Source: CBDCNH01 sp965219015
GTDB lineage: Bacteria > Pseudomonadota > Alphaproteobacteria > Rhodobacterales > Rhodobacteraceae
Length of the DNA: 64,000 bases
Assembly (NCBI GenBank): GCA_965219015.1
Contig: CBDCNH010000011.1
Location: 372,001 to 436,000 of the forward strand
Direction of reading: 5' to 3'
In this document: in pieces, positions 18,577 through 26,922 of the stretch
Position numbering within the stretch: position 1 is the first letter of the stretch
Layout of the letters: the number at the start of each line of letters is the position of its first letter
Notes under the pieces: generated by a model
Seen by the model: only the letters and a program-made list of their open reading frames with translations
What the model was told of the DNA's origin: nothing
Database searches by the model: none
Translations under genes and position numbers: made by a program

Positions 18577-19041
18577 TCAGGCGCTCCGGGTGTTCTTCGG
18601 GTTCATCGGCTTGAGGTCGAGCGGCAGGGGCGCCTGCGCCTCGTGCGGGTGCTCGGCGCCCGCGTAGATCCTGAGGTTGGTCATCTGCTGCCGGCTGAGC
18701 TTGCCGCCGGGGAGCATCCGCTCCACCGCCTTCTCGACCACGCGGCCGGGATGCGCGCCCTCGAGCACCTGCCGCGCGGTGCGGTGCTTGATGCCGCCCG
18801 GATGCCCGGTGTGCCAGTAGTAGCGCTTCTGGTCGCGCTTGTTGCCGGTCATCTGCACCTTTTCGGCGTTGATGACGATCACGTTGTCGCCCATGTCCAT
18901 GTGCGGCGTGAACGACGGCTTGTGCTTGCCGCGCAGACGCATCGCGACGATCGAGGCGAGGCGCCCGAGCACGATGCCCTCGGCGTCGATCAGGATCCAC
19001 TTCTTGTCGATGTCGGACGGGGTGGCGGAAAAGGTACGCAT
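18577..19041 (-). CDS. rplM: 50S ribosomal protein L13
   Basis: Large-subunit ribosomal protein, 154 aa. It shows KKWILIDAEGIVLGRLASIV, the GDNVIVINAEKVQMTGNK signature and HTGHPGGIK. First gene of the rplM-rpsI operon. Confidence 0.97.
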   Translation of the reverse strand: MRTFSATPSDIDKKWILIDAEGIVLGRLASIVAMRLRGKHKPSFTPHMDMGDNVIVINAEKVQMTGNKRDQKRYYWHTGHPGGIKHRTARQVLEGAHPGRVVEKAVERMLPGGKLSRQQMTNLRIYAGAEHPHEAQAPLPLDLKPMNPKNTRSA

Positions 19042-19075
19042 CGGTCGCCTTCGGGTTTCATCGCGGGGTGCCGGC

Positions 19076-19103
19076 CTTGTAAGCGCCCTGCATCCCGCGT
19101 CAA
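19076..19103 (-). promoter_or_regulatory. Promoter of the rplM-rpsI operon
   Basis: On the minus strand TTGACG (19103-19098) is followed after 16 nt by TACAAG (19081-19076). This is a good sigma-70-type pair about 35 nt before the rplM start. Confidence 0.55.
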
Positions 19104-19168
19104 GCGCTATCGGCAGGCGATTTCCGTTGCGGATGAGGACGTTGCGAAAGCGGTATCCAGATACCCCA

Positions 19169-19936
19169 TCAGCGGAGCCGCGGCGGCGCGTCGGCTCGGG
19201 GCGGCGCTGCGGCCTCCGGGACGGCGAGGTCGATGCGGAGGCCCGCGCGCGCGATCCGGGCCGCCACGGGGTCGGCGGCGGCGAAGAAGCCCACGTCGAG
19301 CGCCGCGGCGTCGAGGCCCGAGAACACCACCGCCTCCGCGACCGCGCGCGCCAGCACGCGCTCGGCGCCGGCGGCGGGGTCGAGGAACGCGAGGAGGTGC
19401 CCGCGGCTGCCGTCGCCTGCTGCCGCGCCGAGAAGATAGGCCGCGCGCGCGAGCCCCGCCATCCGCGCGAGCTTGCCCTCGAGCGCCGCGAGGAGGCCGT
19501 CGGGCACGCCCTCGGGCCGCCCGATCGCGTCGGGCGTCACCGGCACCGCCTGCGGCTCGGCGCCAAGCACGCCCGCGAGCCAGGCGACCGCCGCGGCGGG
19601 GAGCAGGATCGACGACGGCGCCACGCCGAGGTTGAGCCCGAGCCCGAGGCCGCGCTGCGCCAAGAGGGTCACCGCCGACCGCCCCGGCAGCGCGGCATAG
19701 GGGGCGGGCGCGTCGAGAAACGCCGCCAGCCGGTCCTCGCGGTCGAAGCCCGCCACCACGGGCCCGTCCTCGAGCGCAAAGACCTTCGGCTCGATGACGG
19801 TGCCGCGCGGCTCGGCGGCAAGGAGCAGGATCACCTCCCCCTCGACGAGCCGCTCGTAGAACCGCAGCCGCGCGGCGTCGTCGCCGGGGGCGGCTTCCAT
19901 CGCGGCATGGGCGGCGTCGAGCGGGGTGTCAGCCAC
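19169..19936 (-). CDS. SseB-family protein
   Basis: A 255 aa soluble protein resembling the SseB N-terminal family. It starts PLDAAHAAMEAAPGDDAARL, then FYERLVEGEVILLL, with a following domain rich in Ala and Leu. The role of such proteins outside Salmonella is not established and I infer none. Its start lies 8 nt inside the end of the uracil-DNA glycosylase gene, so the two are probably co-translated. Confidence 0.7.
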   Translation of the reverse strand: MADTPLDAAHAAMEAAPGDDAARLRFYERLVEGEVILLLAAEPRGTVIEPKVFALEDGPVVAGFDREDRLAAFLDAPAPYAALPGRSAVTLLAQRGLGLGLNLGVAPSSILLPAAAVAWLAGVLGAEPQAVPVTPDAIGRPEGVPDGLLAALEGKLARMAGLARAAYLLGAAAGDGSRGHLLAFLDPAAGAERVLARAVAEAVVFSGLDAAALDVGFFAAADPVAARIARAGLRIDLAVPEAAAPPRADAPPRLR

Positions 19937-20531
19937 CCGCCACCTCGGCGACGCGGGCGCGGAGCGCGGGGAGGAGCTCGGCCTCGAACCACGGGTTGCG
20001 CTGCACCCAGCCCTTGGTGCGCCACGACGGATGCGGCAGCGGGACCACCTTCGGCCCGAGCTCGCGCCAGCGGGCGACGGTGGCGGTCACGCTGTCGCGG
20101 CCGCCGAGGTGCCAGCGCTGCGCGTGACCGCCGACGAGGAGCGTGAGCGCGAGGTCCGGCAGCCCCGCGAGGATCGCCGCGCGCCAGGTCGCGGCGCAAA
20201 GGCGCGGCGGCGGCAGGTCGGAGCCCGCGGCGTCGTAGCCCGGGAAGCAGAACGCCATCGGCACGATGGCGACCGTGCCCCGGTCGTAGAAGCGCCGCTC
20301 GTCGAGCCCGAGCCAGCCGCGCAGACGGTCCCCCGAGGCATCGCGGAACGGCACGCCCGCGTCGTGCGCGCGGAGCCCCGGCGCCTGGCTCGCGATCAGG
20401 ATGCGCGCGCCGGGGGCGAACCAGACCACCGGGCGGGGCGCGTGCGCGGTGCGCGTGGCCGCGAAGGCCGGCGCGCAGAGGCGGCAGGCGGCGAGCCGTG
20501 CGGCGGTCGCGGCGAGGGGAGGGTGCGGCAT
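19929..20531 (-). CDS. Uracil-DNA glycosylase family protein
   Basis: A 200 aa member of the uracil-DNA glycosylase superfamily, of the small type often annotated simply as UDG family. The first motif ILIASQAPGLRAH lies at about residues 49-61, followed by GVPFRDASGDRLRGWLG. The C-terminal motif PLPHPSWRTKGW carries the conserved His-Pro-Ser. A DNA-repair role is inferred. The start at 20531 (MPHPPLAATAARLAACRLC) fits the family. The frame stays open upstream to 20894 but without similarity. Confidence 0.85.
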   Translation of the reverse strand: MPHPPLAATAARLAACRLCAPAFAATRTAHAPRPVVWFAPGARILIASQAPGLRAHDAGVPFRDASGDRLRGWLGLDERRFYDRGTVAIVPMAFCFPGYDAAGSDLPPPRLCAATWRAAILAGLPDLALTLLVGGHAQRWHLGGRDSVTATVARWRELGPKVVPLPHPSWRTKGWVQRNPWFEAELLPALRARVAEVAGG

Positions 20532-20640
20532 GGCGGCGAGGTAGCGGCGGCCACACCCCGAGGCAAGGATGCACGCGGGCCGCGATCGTTCATTGAATGT
20601 CAAGCGCGCTGTCGGACATACTCTGCGCGAGAGGCCCCTG

Positions 20641-21300
20641 ATGATCGAGTTCGCCCATGTCACGAAGTCGTTCTGGACCGGGACGCAGCGCAAGGTCATC
20701 CTCGACCGGGCGTCGTTCCGCGTCGAGCTCGGACGCTCCATCGGCATCCTGGCGCCGAACGGCACCGGCAAGACCACGATCATCAACATGATGGCCGGCC
20801 TCGAGCAGCCCGACGAGGGCACGGTCCGGCGCACCAGCCGGATCTCGTTCCCGCTCGGCTTCATGGGCGGGGTCGTATCGCGCCACACCGGCACCGAGAA
20901 CGCGCGCTACATCGCCCGGCTCTACGGGCTCGACCCCGACGAGGTGGAGGCGTTCTGCCGCTGGCTCTGCGGCATCGCGGAATATTTCGACATGCCCGTC
21001 GGCACCTACAGCCAGGGGATGCGCGCGCGGTTCTCCTTCGCGCTGATGCTGGCGCTCGAGTTCGACATCTACCTCATCGACGAGGGGATGCCGTCCACGA
21101 CCGACGTCGCGTTCAACAAGCGTGCGGGAGCGCTGCTGCGCGAGCGGCTGACGCGCGCGACGGTCGTGGTGGTGTCGCACCAGGCGGGCACGATCGAGAA
21201 GTTCTGCCGCTCGGCCGCGGTGCTCTGCGACGGCAAGCTGCACATGTTCGACACGCTGGAAGAGGCGAGGCGGCTTTATGACGACCAGACCGCGCATTAG
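20641..21300 (+). CDS. kpsT: Capsule polysaccharide export ATPase (KpsT-like)
   Basis: ATPase of an ABC-2 type polysaccharide exporter, 219 aa. Walker A is APNGTGKTT (residues 38-46), an Ala replacing the usual first Gly. The signature is YSQGMRAR and the Walker B-like IYLIDEGMP. The short ATPase with SRHTGTENARYIARLYG resembles KpsT/BexA/CtrD. No permease (kpsM) is adjacent: the preceding gene is divergent. It overlaps the KpsE-like gene by 23 nt. Confidence 0.9.
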   Translation: MIEFAHVTKSFWTGTQRKVILDRASFRVELGRSIGILAPNGTGKTTIINMMAGLEQPDEGTVRRTSRISFPLGFMGGVVSRHTGTENARYIARLYGLDPDEVEAFCRWLCGIAEYFDMPVGTYSQGMRARFSFALMLALEFDIYLIDEGMPSTTDVAFNKRAGALLRERLTRATVVVVSHQAGTIEKFCRSAAVLCDGKLHMFDTLEEARRLYDDQTAH

Positions 21301-22837
21301 GCGCACCCGCCTCGTGCCGCCGGCGGGCAGCGGACCGGCAGCGGCCCCGGACGACGCGCTCTTCGAGCCGCAGGACGACGGCTTCGCCGAAGTGCCGCCG
21401 CTCGCGGCCGATCCCGAGATCGCGGCCATCGAGGCCGAAGCGCTGACCGGCCGCCAGCTTCGCACCGCACGGCGCATCGCCGCACGGCACGGCTTCGTCG
21501 TCGCGTCCGACGCGGAGGCCGTCAAGGTGCTGCGCCGCAACGGCATCGACCCGTTCCAGCGCGCCACCATGCTCGAGCTCGTCGACCAGCCCGAAGCGAA
21601 GGTTCAGCTGCCCCAGCGCCGCGAGACGCCGAACCTTCCGGCCGAGCGCCCTGCCCCGCCAGCGCCCGCGTTCCCACCCTCCGACGCCACGCGGATGCTC
21701 GAGATCGCCCGCATCCAGCGCGACCTCGCCCGCCGCCGGCGCCGGCGCAGCTTCTTCCTGGCGCTCCGGCTCTTCGTGTTCGTGACTTTGCCCACCATCG
21801 CCGCGGGGCTCTACTACGCCCGCATCGCGACGCCGCTCTACGCCACGAAGTCCGAGTTCGTCATCGAGCAGGCCGAGCCGCAGGGTGCTGCAAGTCTCGG
21901 CGGGCTCTTCTCGGGCACGAGCTTCGCGGGCAGCAAGGACTCGATCACCGTCCAGAGCTACCTCAACTCGCGCGACGCGATGCTGCGCCTCGACCGCGAC
22001 CTCGGCTTCAAGGCGCACTTCTCCCAAAGCACCATCGACCCCCTCGAGCGGCTCGCGCCCGATGCCTCGAACGAGGCCGCCTACCGGCTCTACAAGCGCA
22101 TGATCCGCATCGGCTACGACCCCACGGAGGGGCTCATCAAGATGGAGGTGATCGCCGCCGACCCGGAGGTCAGCGAGGCGTTCTCGAAGGCGCTCATCTC
22201 CTATGCCGAGGCGCAGGTCGACCAGATGACGCAGCGCCTGCGCGGCGACCACATGGAGGGCGCGCGCGAGAGCTACGCCGACGCAGAGGCGAAGATGCTC
22301 GGCGCGCAGAGCCGCGTGGTGGAGCTGCAGCAGAAGTACAAGGTGCTCAGCGGCGACGTGGAGGTGGGGCTCTTGACGAGCCAGATCACGGCGCTCGACA
22401 CCCAGCTCTCGCAGGAGCGGCTCGCGCTTCGCGAGATGCGCTCGAACGCCGCGCCGACGCAGGCGCGCGTGGCGCCCGCCGAGCGGAGGGTGGCGGCGCT
22501 CGAGGACGAGATCGCGGGGCTCCGCGCGAAGCTCACCGAGGACAGCGGCGACGGCCTGTCGCTGGCGCAGATCCAGAGCGAGCTCTTGGTCGCGCAGGCC
22601 GACGTGGCGACGCGCCAGCTCCTGCTGTCGCAGTCGCTGCAGCAGATGGAGACCGCGCGCATCGAGGCGAACCGGCAGACGCGCTACCTCGAGATGGGCG
22701 TGAGCCCGGTCGCGCCCGACGAGGCGACCTACCCCCGCGCCTTCGAGAACACCGCGGTGGCGTTCCTGTGCTTCGCGGGGCTCTACCTCATGCTGTCGAT
22801 GACGGCCTCGGTCCTGCGCGAGCAGGTCTCCGCATGA
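21278..22837 (+). CDS. Capsule export inner membrane protein (KpsE/CtrB-like)
   Basis: A 519 aa polysaccharide co-polymerase-type protein that links the inner membrane exporter to the outer membrane channel. It has a long cytoplasmic N-terminus (about 160 residues, Pro/Ala-rich), a first membrane helix near FFLALRLFVFVTLPTIAAG, a periplasmic coiled-coil section (about 310-440) and a final helix VAFLCFAGLYLMLSMTASVL. ATKSEFVIEQAEP and GLLTSQITALDTQLSQERL are typical of the family. It overlaps kpsT by 23 nt. Confidence 0.88.
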   Translation: MTTRPRIRRTRLVPPAGSGPAAAPDDALFEPQDDGFAEVPPLAADPEIAAIEAEALTGRQLRTARRIAARHGFVVASDAEAVKVLRRNGIDPFQRATMLELVDQPEAKVQLPQRRETPNLPAERPAPPAPAFPPSDATRMLEIARIQRDLARRRRRRSFFLALRLFVFVTLPTIAAGLYYARIATPLYATKSEFVIEQAEPQGAASLGGLFSGTSFAGSKDSITVQSYLNSRDAMLRLDRDLGFKAHFSQSTIDPLERLAPDASNEAAYRLYKRMIRIGYDPTEGLIKMEVIAADPEVSEAFSKALISYAEAQVDQMTQRLRGDHMEGARESYADAEAKMLGAQSRVVELQQKYKVLSGDVEVGLLTSQITALDTQLSQERLALREMRSNAAPTQARVAPAERRVAALEDEIAGLRAKLTEDSGDGLSLAQIQSELLVAQADVATRQLLLSQSLQQMETARIEANRQTRYLEMGVSPVAPDEATYPRAFENTAVAFLCFAGLYLMLSMTASVLREQVSA

Positions 22838-22848
22838 CGGACGCCCCG

Positions 22849-22951
22849 CGTTCGCGCGTCCACGCCCTCCATGCGCGTCCATGTTCCGCGCTTCGGCGTG
22901 GATACCCGGCGCTCGCGCGTGAACGCCCCGCGCTCGCGCGTCCAGGTCCGG
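22849..22951 (+). repeat. Degenerate 21-nt direct repeats after the kpsE-like gene
   Basis: Five units at 22849-22869, 22870-22888 (19 nt), 22889-22909, 22910-22930 and 22931-22951. They share the consensus CGCTCGCGCGTCCACGCCCCG with substitutions. They start 12 nt after the gene stop. If translated on the minus strand they give TRERG/TRMEG-like heptads, but no gene there is credible. Confidence 0.8.
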
Positions 22952-23113
22952 CACCTGCCCGTCCGAGCGCGCCCGTCCGCGCCGGCGCCGCGTCGTGGTT
23001 CCCCTCCGGTGCACCCGCGACCAGCGCGATCGCCGCGCGCCAGCCCGCCCGCCCGCGCCAGCCGCAGCGCCAGCCGAAGCGCATCGGGCACGCCGATGAC
23101 GCACCCCCGCCCC

Positions 23114-23654
23114 GCCGGCCGCAAGGCGCCCCGATGAGGCGGACCGTCCAGAACGACGGGGTCGCAGGCCGCACCGTCACCGCCGGTCCCCGCCGGAGCG
23201 AGCGCGCCGGCCACGCCGGGACCGTCTCCCGCGAGGTGCCCCGATGAGGCGGACCGTCCAGAACGGCGGGGTCGCAGGCCGAACCGTCCCCGCCGGAGCG
23301 GGCGCGCCGGCCACGCCGGGACCGTCTCCCGCGAGGTGCCCCGGTGGTGGGGACATGCCGCATCGACGGGGTCGCAGGCCGCACCGTCCCCGCCGGAGCG
23401 TGCGCGCCGGCCATACCTCAATCGTCGGCCGCAAGGCGCCCCGATGAGGCGGACCGTCCAGAACGGCGGGGTCTCAGGCCGCACCGTCATCGCCGGTCCC
23501 CGCCGGAGCGAGCGCGCCGGCCACGCCGGGACCGTCTCCCGCGAGGTGTTCCGATGAGGCGGACCGTTCAGAACGGCGATGTCGCAAGCGGAACCGTCAT
23601 CGCCGGTGCCCGCCGGAGCGTGCGAGCCGGGACCGTCTCCCGCGAGGTGTCCCG
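23114..23654 (+). repeat. Array of diverged copies of the kdsA start region
   Basis: Five imperfect copies of 100-110 nt begin (position equivalent to the A of ATG) at 23134, 23244, 23344, 23444 and 23554. The true kdsA ATG is at 23655. Four copies begin CGATGAGGCGGACCGTCCAG (one T variant), compared with CGATGATGCGGACCGTCCGG in kdsA. Most end GGGACCGTCTCCCGCGAGGTG, which is also the kdsA ribosome site. The copy at 23344 has lost its ATG. Spacings of 110, 100, 100, 110 and 101 nt break a common frame, so the array is unlikely to code for one protein. No unique spacers are present, so it is not CRISPR. The sequence 22952-23113 before it shows no gene. Confidence 0.85.
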
Positions 23655-24491
23655 ATGATGCGGACCGTCCGGATCGGCGATGTCGAGGTCGGCAACGACC
23701 TGCCGCTCGTGGTCATCGCCGGCCCCTGCCAGATCGAGAGCCGGGACCACGCCGAGATGATCGCGGGCCGGATGCAGGAGATCTGCGCGGGCCTCGGCGC
23801 GGGCTTCATCTTCAAGTCGAGCTACGACAAGGCCAACCGCACCGCGCTCGGCGGCCGGCGCGGCATCGGGCGCGAGGCGGGCCTCGGCGTCCTCGCCGGC
23901 GTGCGGGAGCGCTTCGGCGTCCCGGTGCTGACCGACGTCCACGAGCCCGGACACTGCGCCGAAGTCGCGGCCGCGGTCGACGTGCTGCAGATCCCCGCAT
24001 TCCTCAGCCGCCAGACCGACCTTCTGGTCGCCGCCGGCGAGACCGGCGCCGCGGTCAACATCAAGAAGGGCCAGTTCCTCGCGCCCTGGGACATGCCGAA
24101 CGTCGCCGAGAAGGTCGCCGCGACCGGCAACGCGCGGATCCTGCTGACCGAGCGCGGCACCTCGTTCGGCTACAACGCGCTCGTCGCCGACATGCGGTCG
24201 CTGCCGCAGATGGCCGCGACGGGCTGGCCCGTCATCATGGACGCGACCCATTCGGTGCAGCAGCCGGGCGGGCTCGGCGGCGCCTCCGGCGGCCAGCGCG
24301 AGTTCGCCCCCGTGATGGCGCGCGCCGCGGTCGCGATCGGCGTCGCGGGCGTGTTCATCGAGACCCACGAGGATCCCGACCGCGCACCGTCGGACGGGCC
24401 GAACATGATCCCGCTCGACCGCATGGAAGGTCTCGTCGCAAGCCTCCTGGCCTTCGACCGGCTCGCCAAGGCCGAACCGCTCCGGGTCTGA
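23655..24491 (+). CDS. kdsA: KDO-8-phosphate synthase
   Basis: Condenses arabinose-5-phosphate with phosphoenolpyruvate to form KDO-8-phosphate for lipopolysaccharide and KDO-containing capsules. The 278 aa match the family length. Motifs are VVIAGPCQIES, FKSSYDKANRT, GVPVLTDVHEP, VNIKKGQFLAPWDM and GVFIETHEDPDRAPSDGPN. The start lies 5 nt after GAGGTG-type ribosome sequence. Its immediate upstream region is a tandem array of partial copies of its own start. Placement after capsule export genes is consistent with KDO use in capsule. Confidence 0.96.
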   Translation: MMRTVRIGDVEVGNDLPLVVIAGPCQIESRDHAEMIAGRMQEICAGLGAGFIFKSSYDKANRTALGGRRGIGREAGLGVLAGVRERFGVPVLTDVHEPGHCAEVAAAVDVLQIPAFLSRQTDLLVAAGETGAAVNIKKGQFLAPWDMPNVAEKVAATGNARILLTERGTSFGYNALVADMRSLPQMAATGWPVIMDATHSVQQPGGLGGASGGQREFAPVMARAAVAIGVAGVFIETHEDPDRAPSDGPNMIPLDRMEGLVASLLAFDRLAKAEPLRV

Positions 24492-24544
24492 CCGCCGGCC
24501 GCGCGGCACCGCGCACCGCGCCGGCGCCACGGCGCGAATGAACC

Positions 24545-24573
24545 TTGCGGCACCCCGACCCCTTGGCTAGACA
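24545..24573 (+). promoter_or_regulatory. Promoter of tRNA-Gln
   Basis: TTGCGG (24545-24550), a 17-nt spacer and TAGACA (24568-24573), ending 10 nt before the tRNA 5' end. Confidence 0.6.
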
Positions 24574-24583
24574 ACGCCGCAGT

Positions 24584-24658
24584 TGGGGCGTGGCCAAGTG
24601 GTAAGGCATCGGTTTTTGGTACCGTGTACCGTAGGTTCGAATCCTACCGCCCCAGCCA
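24584..24658 (+). tRNA. tRNA-Gln (anticodon TTG)
   Basis: Acceptor arm TGGGGCG (24584-24590) pairs with CGCCCCA (24648-24654), discriminator G, and CCA is encoded (24656-24658). D arm GCC...GGC, anticodon loop TTTTGGT giving TTG, and T arm GTAGG-TTCGAAT-CCTAC are all in place. It decodes CAA and possibly CAG. The decayed accessory stretch begins right after its CCA, a common integration position. Confidence 0.97.
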
Positions 24659-25433
24659 GATCCTCACCAGGACCCACGACTCAGCCCCGAAAACCGAGGT
24701 CGTCGAAGCCTGGTGGCAAGGGGATGTGTCGCAGTCCCGTCCGAGTGTGACCCCATGCGCGGCTCTGCAAACACCCTCGTCGGAGGGCGTTTGGCGCGGC
24801 ACCGGCAGGCCCGCCGCGCCGGCATCGCACTGGGCGCAGCCCCTCGATCCATGAAGGACATCGACCTCGGCCAAACTGCTCGTCACGGGGCTGTTTCCGC
24901 GTGGCCGTCCCGCCGACCTCGCCGGTCGCCGCGGGGGTCGAGGCGGAGATGCTTCCGAAGGACCGGCGCATCGGGATCGTCCGGCCAACCGCAGCCCGCA
25001 AGGACTTCCCTGCAAATCGGCCCTTCTCGCGTGATCCTGGCGTCATGCATGTGGAGTTGCGGTGGGGTGTTCTCAATCCAGGATAGGGGGCATTCCGGCG
25101 TTCCCCGGTTCCTCGGACGGGCACGCAGCAGCGGGTCGCAGCCGGGTCTGCGCGCTCCATTCGGGCGTACCCGGTATAGGACGCCGAGCGCCGAGGTACG
25201 GCGCGACGGGTCATGCCGGCCTTCGATGGGCCCGGACGTGGCCAAGGCGGTGCCCTGCCGCGTCATGGACGCGGATGCCTCGCAAGACACCGCCCCCGCC
25301 GGGATCTGGCAGGTTGCGGACCACCGGCAACCTCGTCGTCGCAGCCCTGGCCGTCGGACGGCAAACCCTGATCAGCGCCGGGAAGCGCTCGGCGTGGTGA
25401 CGGCTGGCCTCGAGCCATCCGGCCCTGGAAACC
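24659..25433. other. Gene-poor stretch downstream of tRNA-Gln
   Basis: About 775 nt with no credible intact gene on either strand. The ORFs present are short, overlap on several frames and have Arg/Pro-rich shadow composition. Given the fragments that follow, this is most likely decayed accessory DNA. I see no copy of the tRNA 3' end that would mark an attachment site. Confidence 0.5.
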
Positions 25434-25722
25434 TCATCGTCTCTCCTCAGGCGCAACGCATCCGCCGATCGCGACAGCACGGCTCCGGACGGGCCAATTC
25501 TGCACACGCGCGGCGACGGGGGCGCCAAGCTCAGCGTTGAGCGCGGCGGCCACCGATTGCAGAAGTGCGGCGATGCTTTTAGTCCCGTCGGCAGAAGCCT
25601 GCGCGAGATCGGGCACGCTGATCGCGGCGGCGACGGCGCCGGAACCGTCGGACACGGGGCGACGCCAGCGCATGGACCCCGCTGGTGTAGCCCGACCGGT
25701 CCTCGCTCAATCCGGTCGCCAG
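25434..25722 (-). pseudogene. IclR-family regulator, C-terminal remnant
   Basis: Read on the minus strand, 25722 downward gives LATGLSEDRSGYTSGVHALA, and after a one-base shift VSDGSGAVAAAISVPDL and then a helix-rich end. This matches the effector-binding domain of IclR regulators (..GVHALAAPVxDxxGxVxAAISV). The N-terminal helix-turn-helix is absent, an in-frame stop lies just upstream, and the frameshift near 25660 confirms it is broken. Divergently placed next to the RraA-like gene, as expected of a local catabolic regulator. Confidence 0.7.
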
Positions 25723-25771
25723 CTACAGCGCGCGCATGATGAACCTCGAGGCGCTGACGCGGTAGCGAGAG

Positions 25772-26404
25772 GTGGTGCCGCAGGTCGATCTCGTCATCCC
25801 GCAGGACAACCTGATCGCGCGGTACGATAAACTCCATACCGGCGCCATCAGCGACGTGCTGCGCGAGCATTGCCTGCTCGATCAGGCGCTGTCGGGGCCG
25901 CTCCGGCCGGAACGGACGGTCGCGGGCGTGGCCTTCGCCGTGAAGAGCGCGCCGAGCACGAAGATCACGGGTGAGCTGACGTTCCGCATGCAGAGGCTCG
26001 CGGACATGCCGCCGGGCAGCTTCGTGGTCTGCGAAGCGTCGCGCGACATGGCGTCAACCGCCTGGGGGGACGTGATGACCGCCACCGCCATCGGCAAGGG
26101 CCTCCGCACTGCGGTCATCGACGGCGGCATTCGCGACACGAACCAGTCCCGCGAGAAGGATTTCCCGATCCTCTACAGATGCCGCAGCCCGAACGGCAGC
26201 CTCGGGCGCTGCCAGATGCCGGTCAAGTTCGGCACGGTCTTCGTGCGGCCGGGCGCCATCGCGGCCGGACGACATCGACGGCGTGATCGTCGTGCCGCGG
26301 GCCATCGCGGCGGGCGCTCTCGCATGGGCCGGGGAGATCTTTTCCGACGGGTGACGTCCGGCGGCAGCCTGGAGGAGATCACCGGCAAGGGCGGGTCGTT
26401 CTGA
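25772..26404 (+). pseudogene. RraA-family protein with two frameshifts
   Basis: The frame resembles RraA / 4-hydroxy-4-methyl-2-oxoglutarate aldolase-like proteins: LIARYDKLHTGAISDVLREH, AFAVKSAPSTKITGELTFRM and GLRTAVIDGGIRDTNQ. From about 26260 to 26345 the family's DDIDGVIVVPRAIAAGALAW and GEIFSDG continue in the next frame. The original frame resumes with GGSLEEITGKGGSF to the stop. So the 210-codon ORF is open but has about 28 foreign residues between two compensating shifts. A short deletion before MPVKFG is also likely. It is probably non-functional, though sequencing error would look the same. Confidence 0.75.
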
Positions 26405-26428
26405 CGGGCACCGGGCGGAGGTCCGGAG

Positions 26429-26640
26429 ATGGCGGAGGTGACGATCGGGACGGCGAGTTCCTGACCCTCGTCGGCCCCTCGGGCTGCGGGACATCCACCC
26501 TCCTGCGGATGAGCGCGGGGGAGAAGATGTCCGACGGCACCAACCCGATCGGCGGACGGATGGTCGACATCCCGCGCCGAAGGCGCGAGACATCACGGTG
26601 GGGCTCCGGAACGACGCGCCCTACCCGCACATGGAGGGAA
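26429..26640 (+). pseudogene. Sugar ABC transporter ATPase (UgpC/MalK-like), N-terminal remnant
   Basis: MAEVTI at 26429 is followed, after a frame change, by DGEFLTLVGPSGCGTSTLLR (Walker A with Thr replacing the essential Lys), IGGRMVDIPRRRR and, after another shift, DITVGLRNDAPYPHM, the counterpart of DIAMVFQNYALYPHM. The remainder to about 26850 cannot be aligned by eye. It resembles the intact ATPase at 63262. Together with the IclR and RraA remnants it suggests a decayed sugar-acid uptake locus. Confidence 0.7.
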
Positions 26641-26922
26641 GCATGGGGCTCCAGCGCGGAGCGCATCTGCCTCGTCTCGCGCCGTCCGGGCCCGACCTGG
26701 CGGGTCTCCCCGCGGCAGGCGGGGGCCAGGGCCGCCCGGGCTGCGATCGCTCGCGCATCGGGCCGTTTCCACGCCTGCCCGCGCGGCGGGCCGGTCCCCG
26801 TTCGCGGACGGACGGGCTCGACTGTCATACGGAAATGGTAAACAGGGAGTAGGTTGGTTCGGCAGGCAGTTTCCCTGGCGCGTATCGGTCGACATCATCC
26901 ATCTCCTGAGAGGAAACGACAC

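Noticed and set aside
22783..23490. Minus-strand ORFs across the repeat tract with recurring RR-GDGAACDP segments
   Set aside because: They merely translate the DNA repeats, overlap each other in several frames and have no ribosome site or family motif.
22849..23654. CRISPR array
   Set aside because: Units follow each other directly without unique spacers, diverge strongly, and resemble the kdsA start. No cas genes are present.
25690..25764. Plus-strand peptide SSLNPVASYSARMMNLEALTR as the end of a lost gene
   Set aside because: It is the complement of the IclR remnant, whose minus-strand reading matches a known domain and explains this stretch better.
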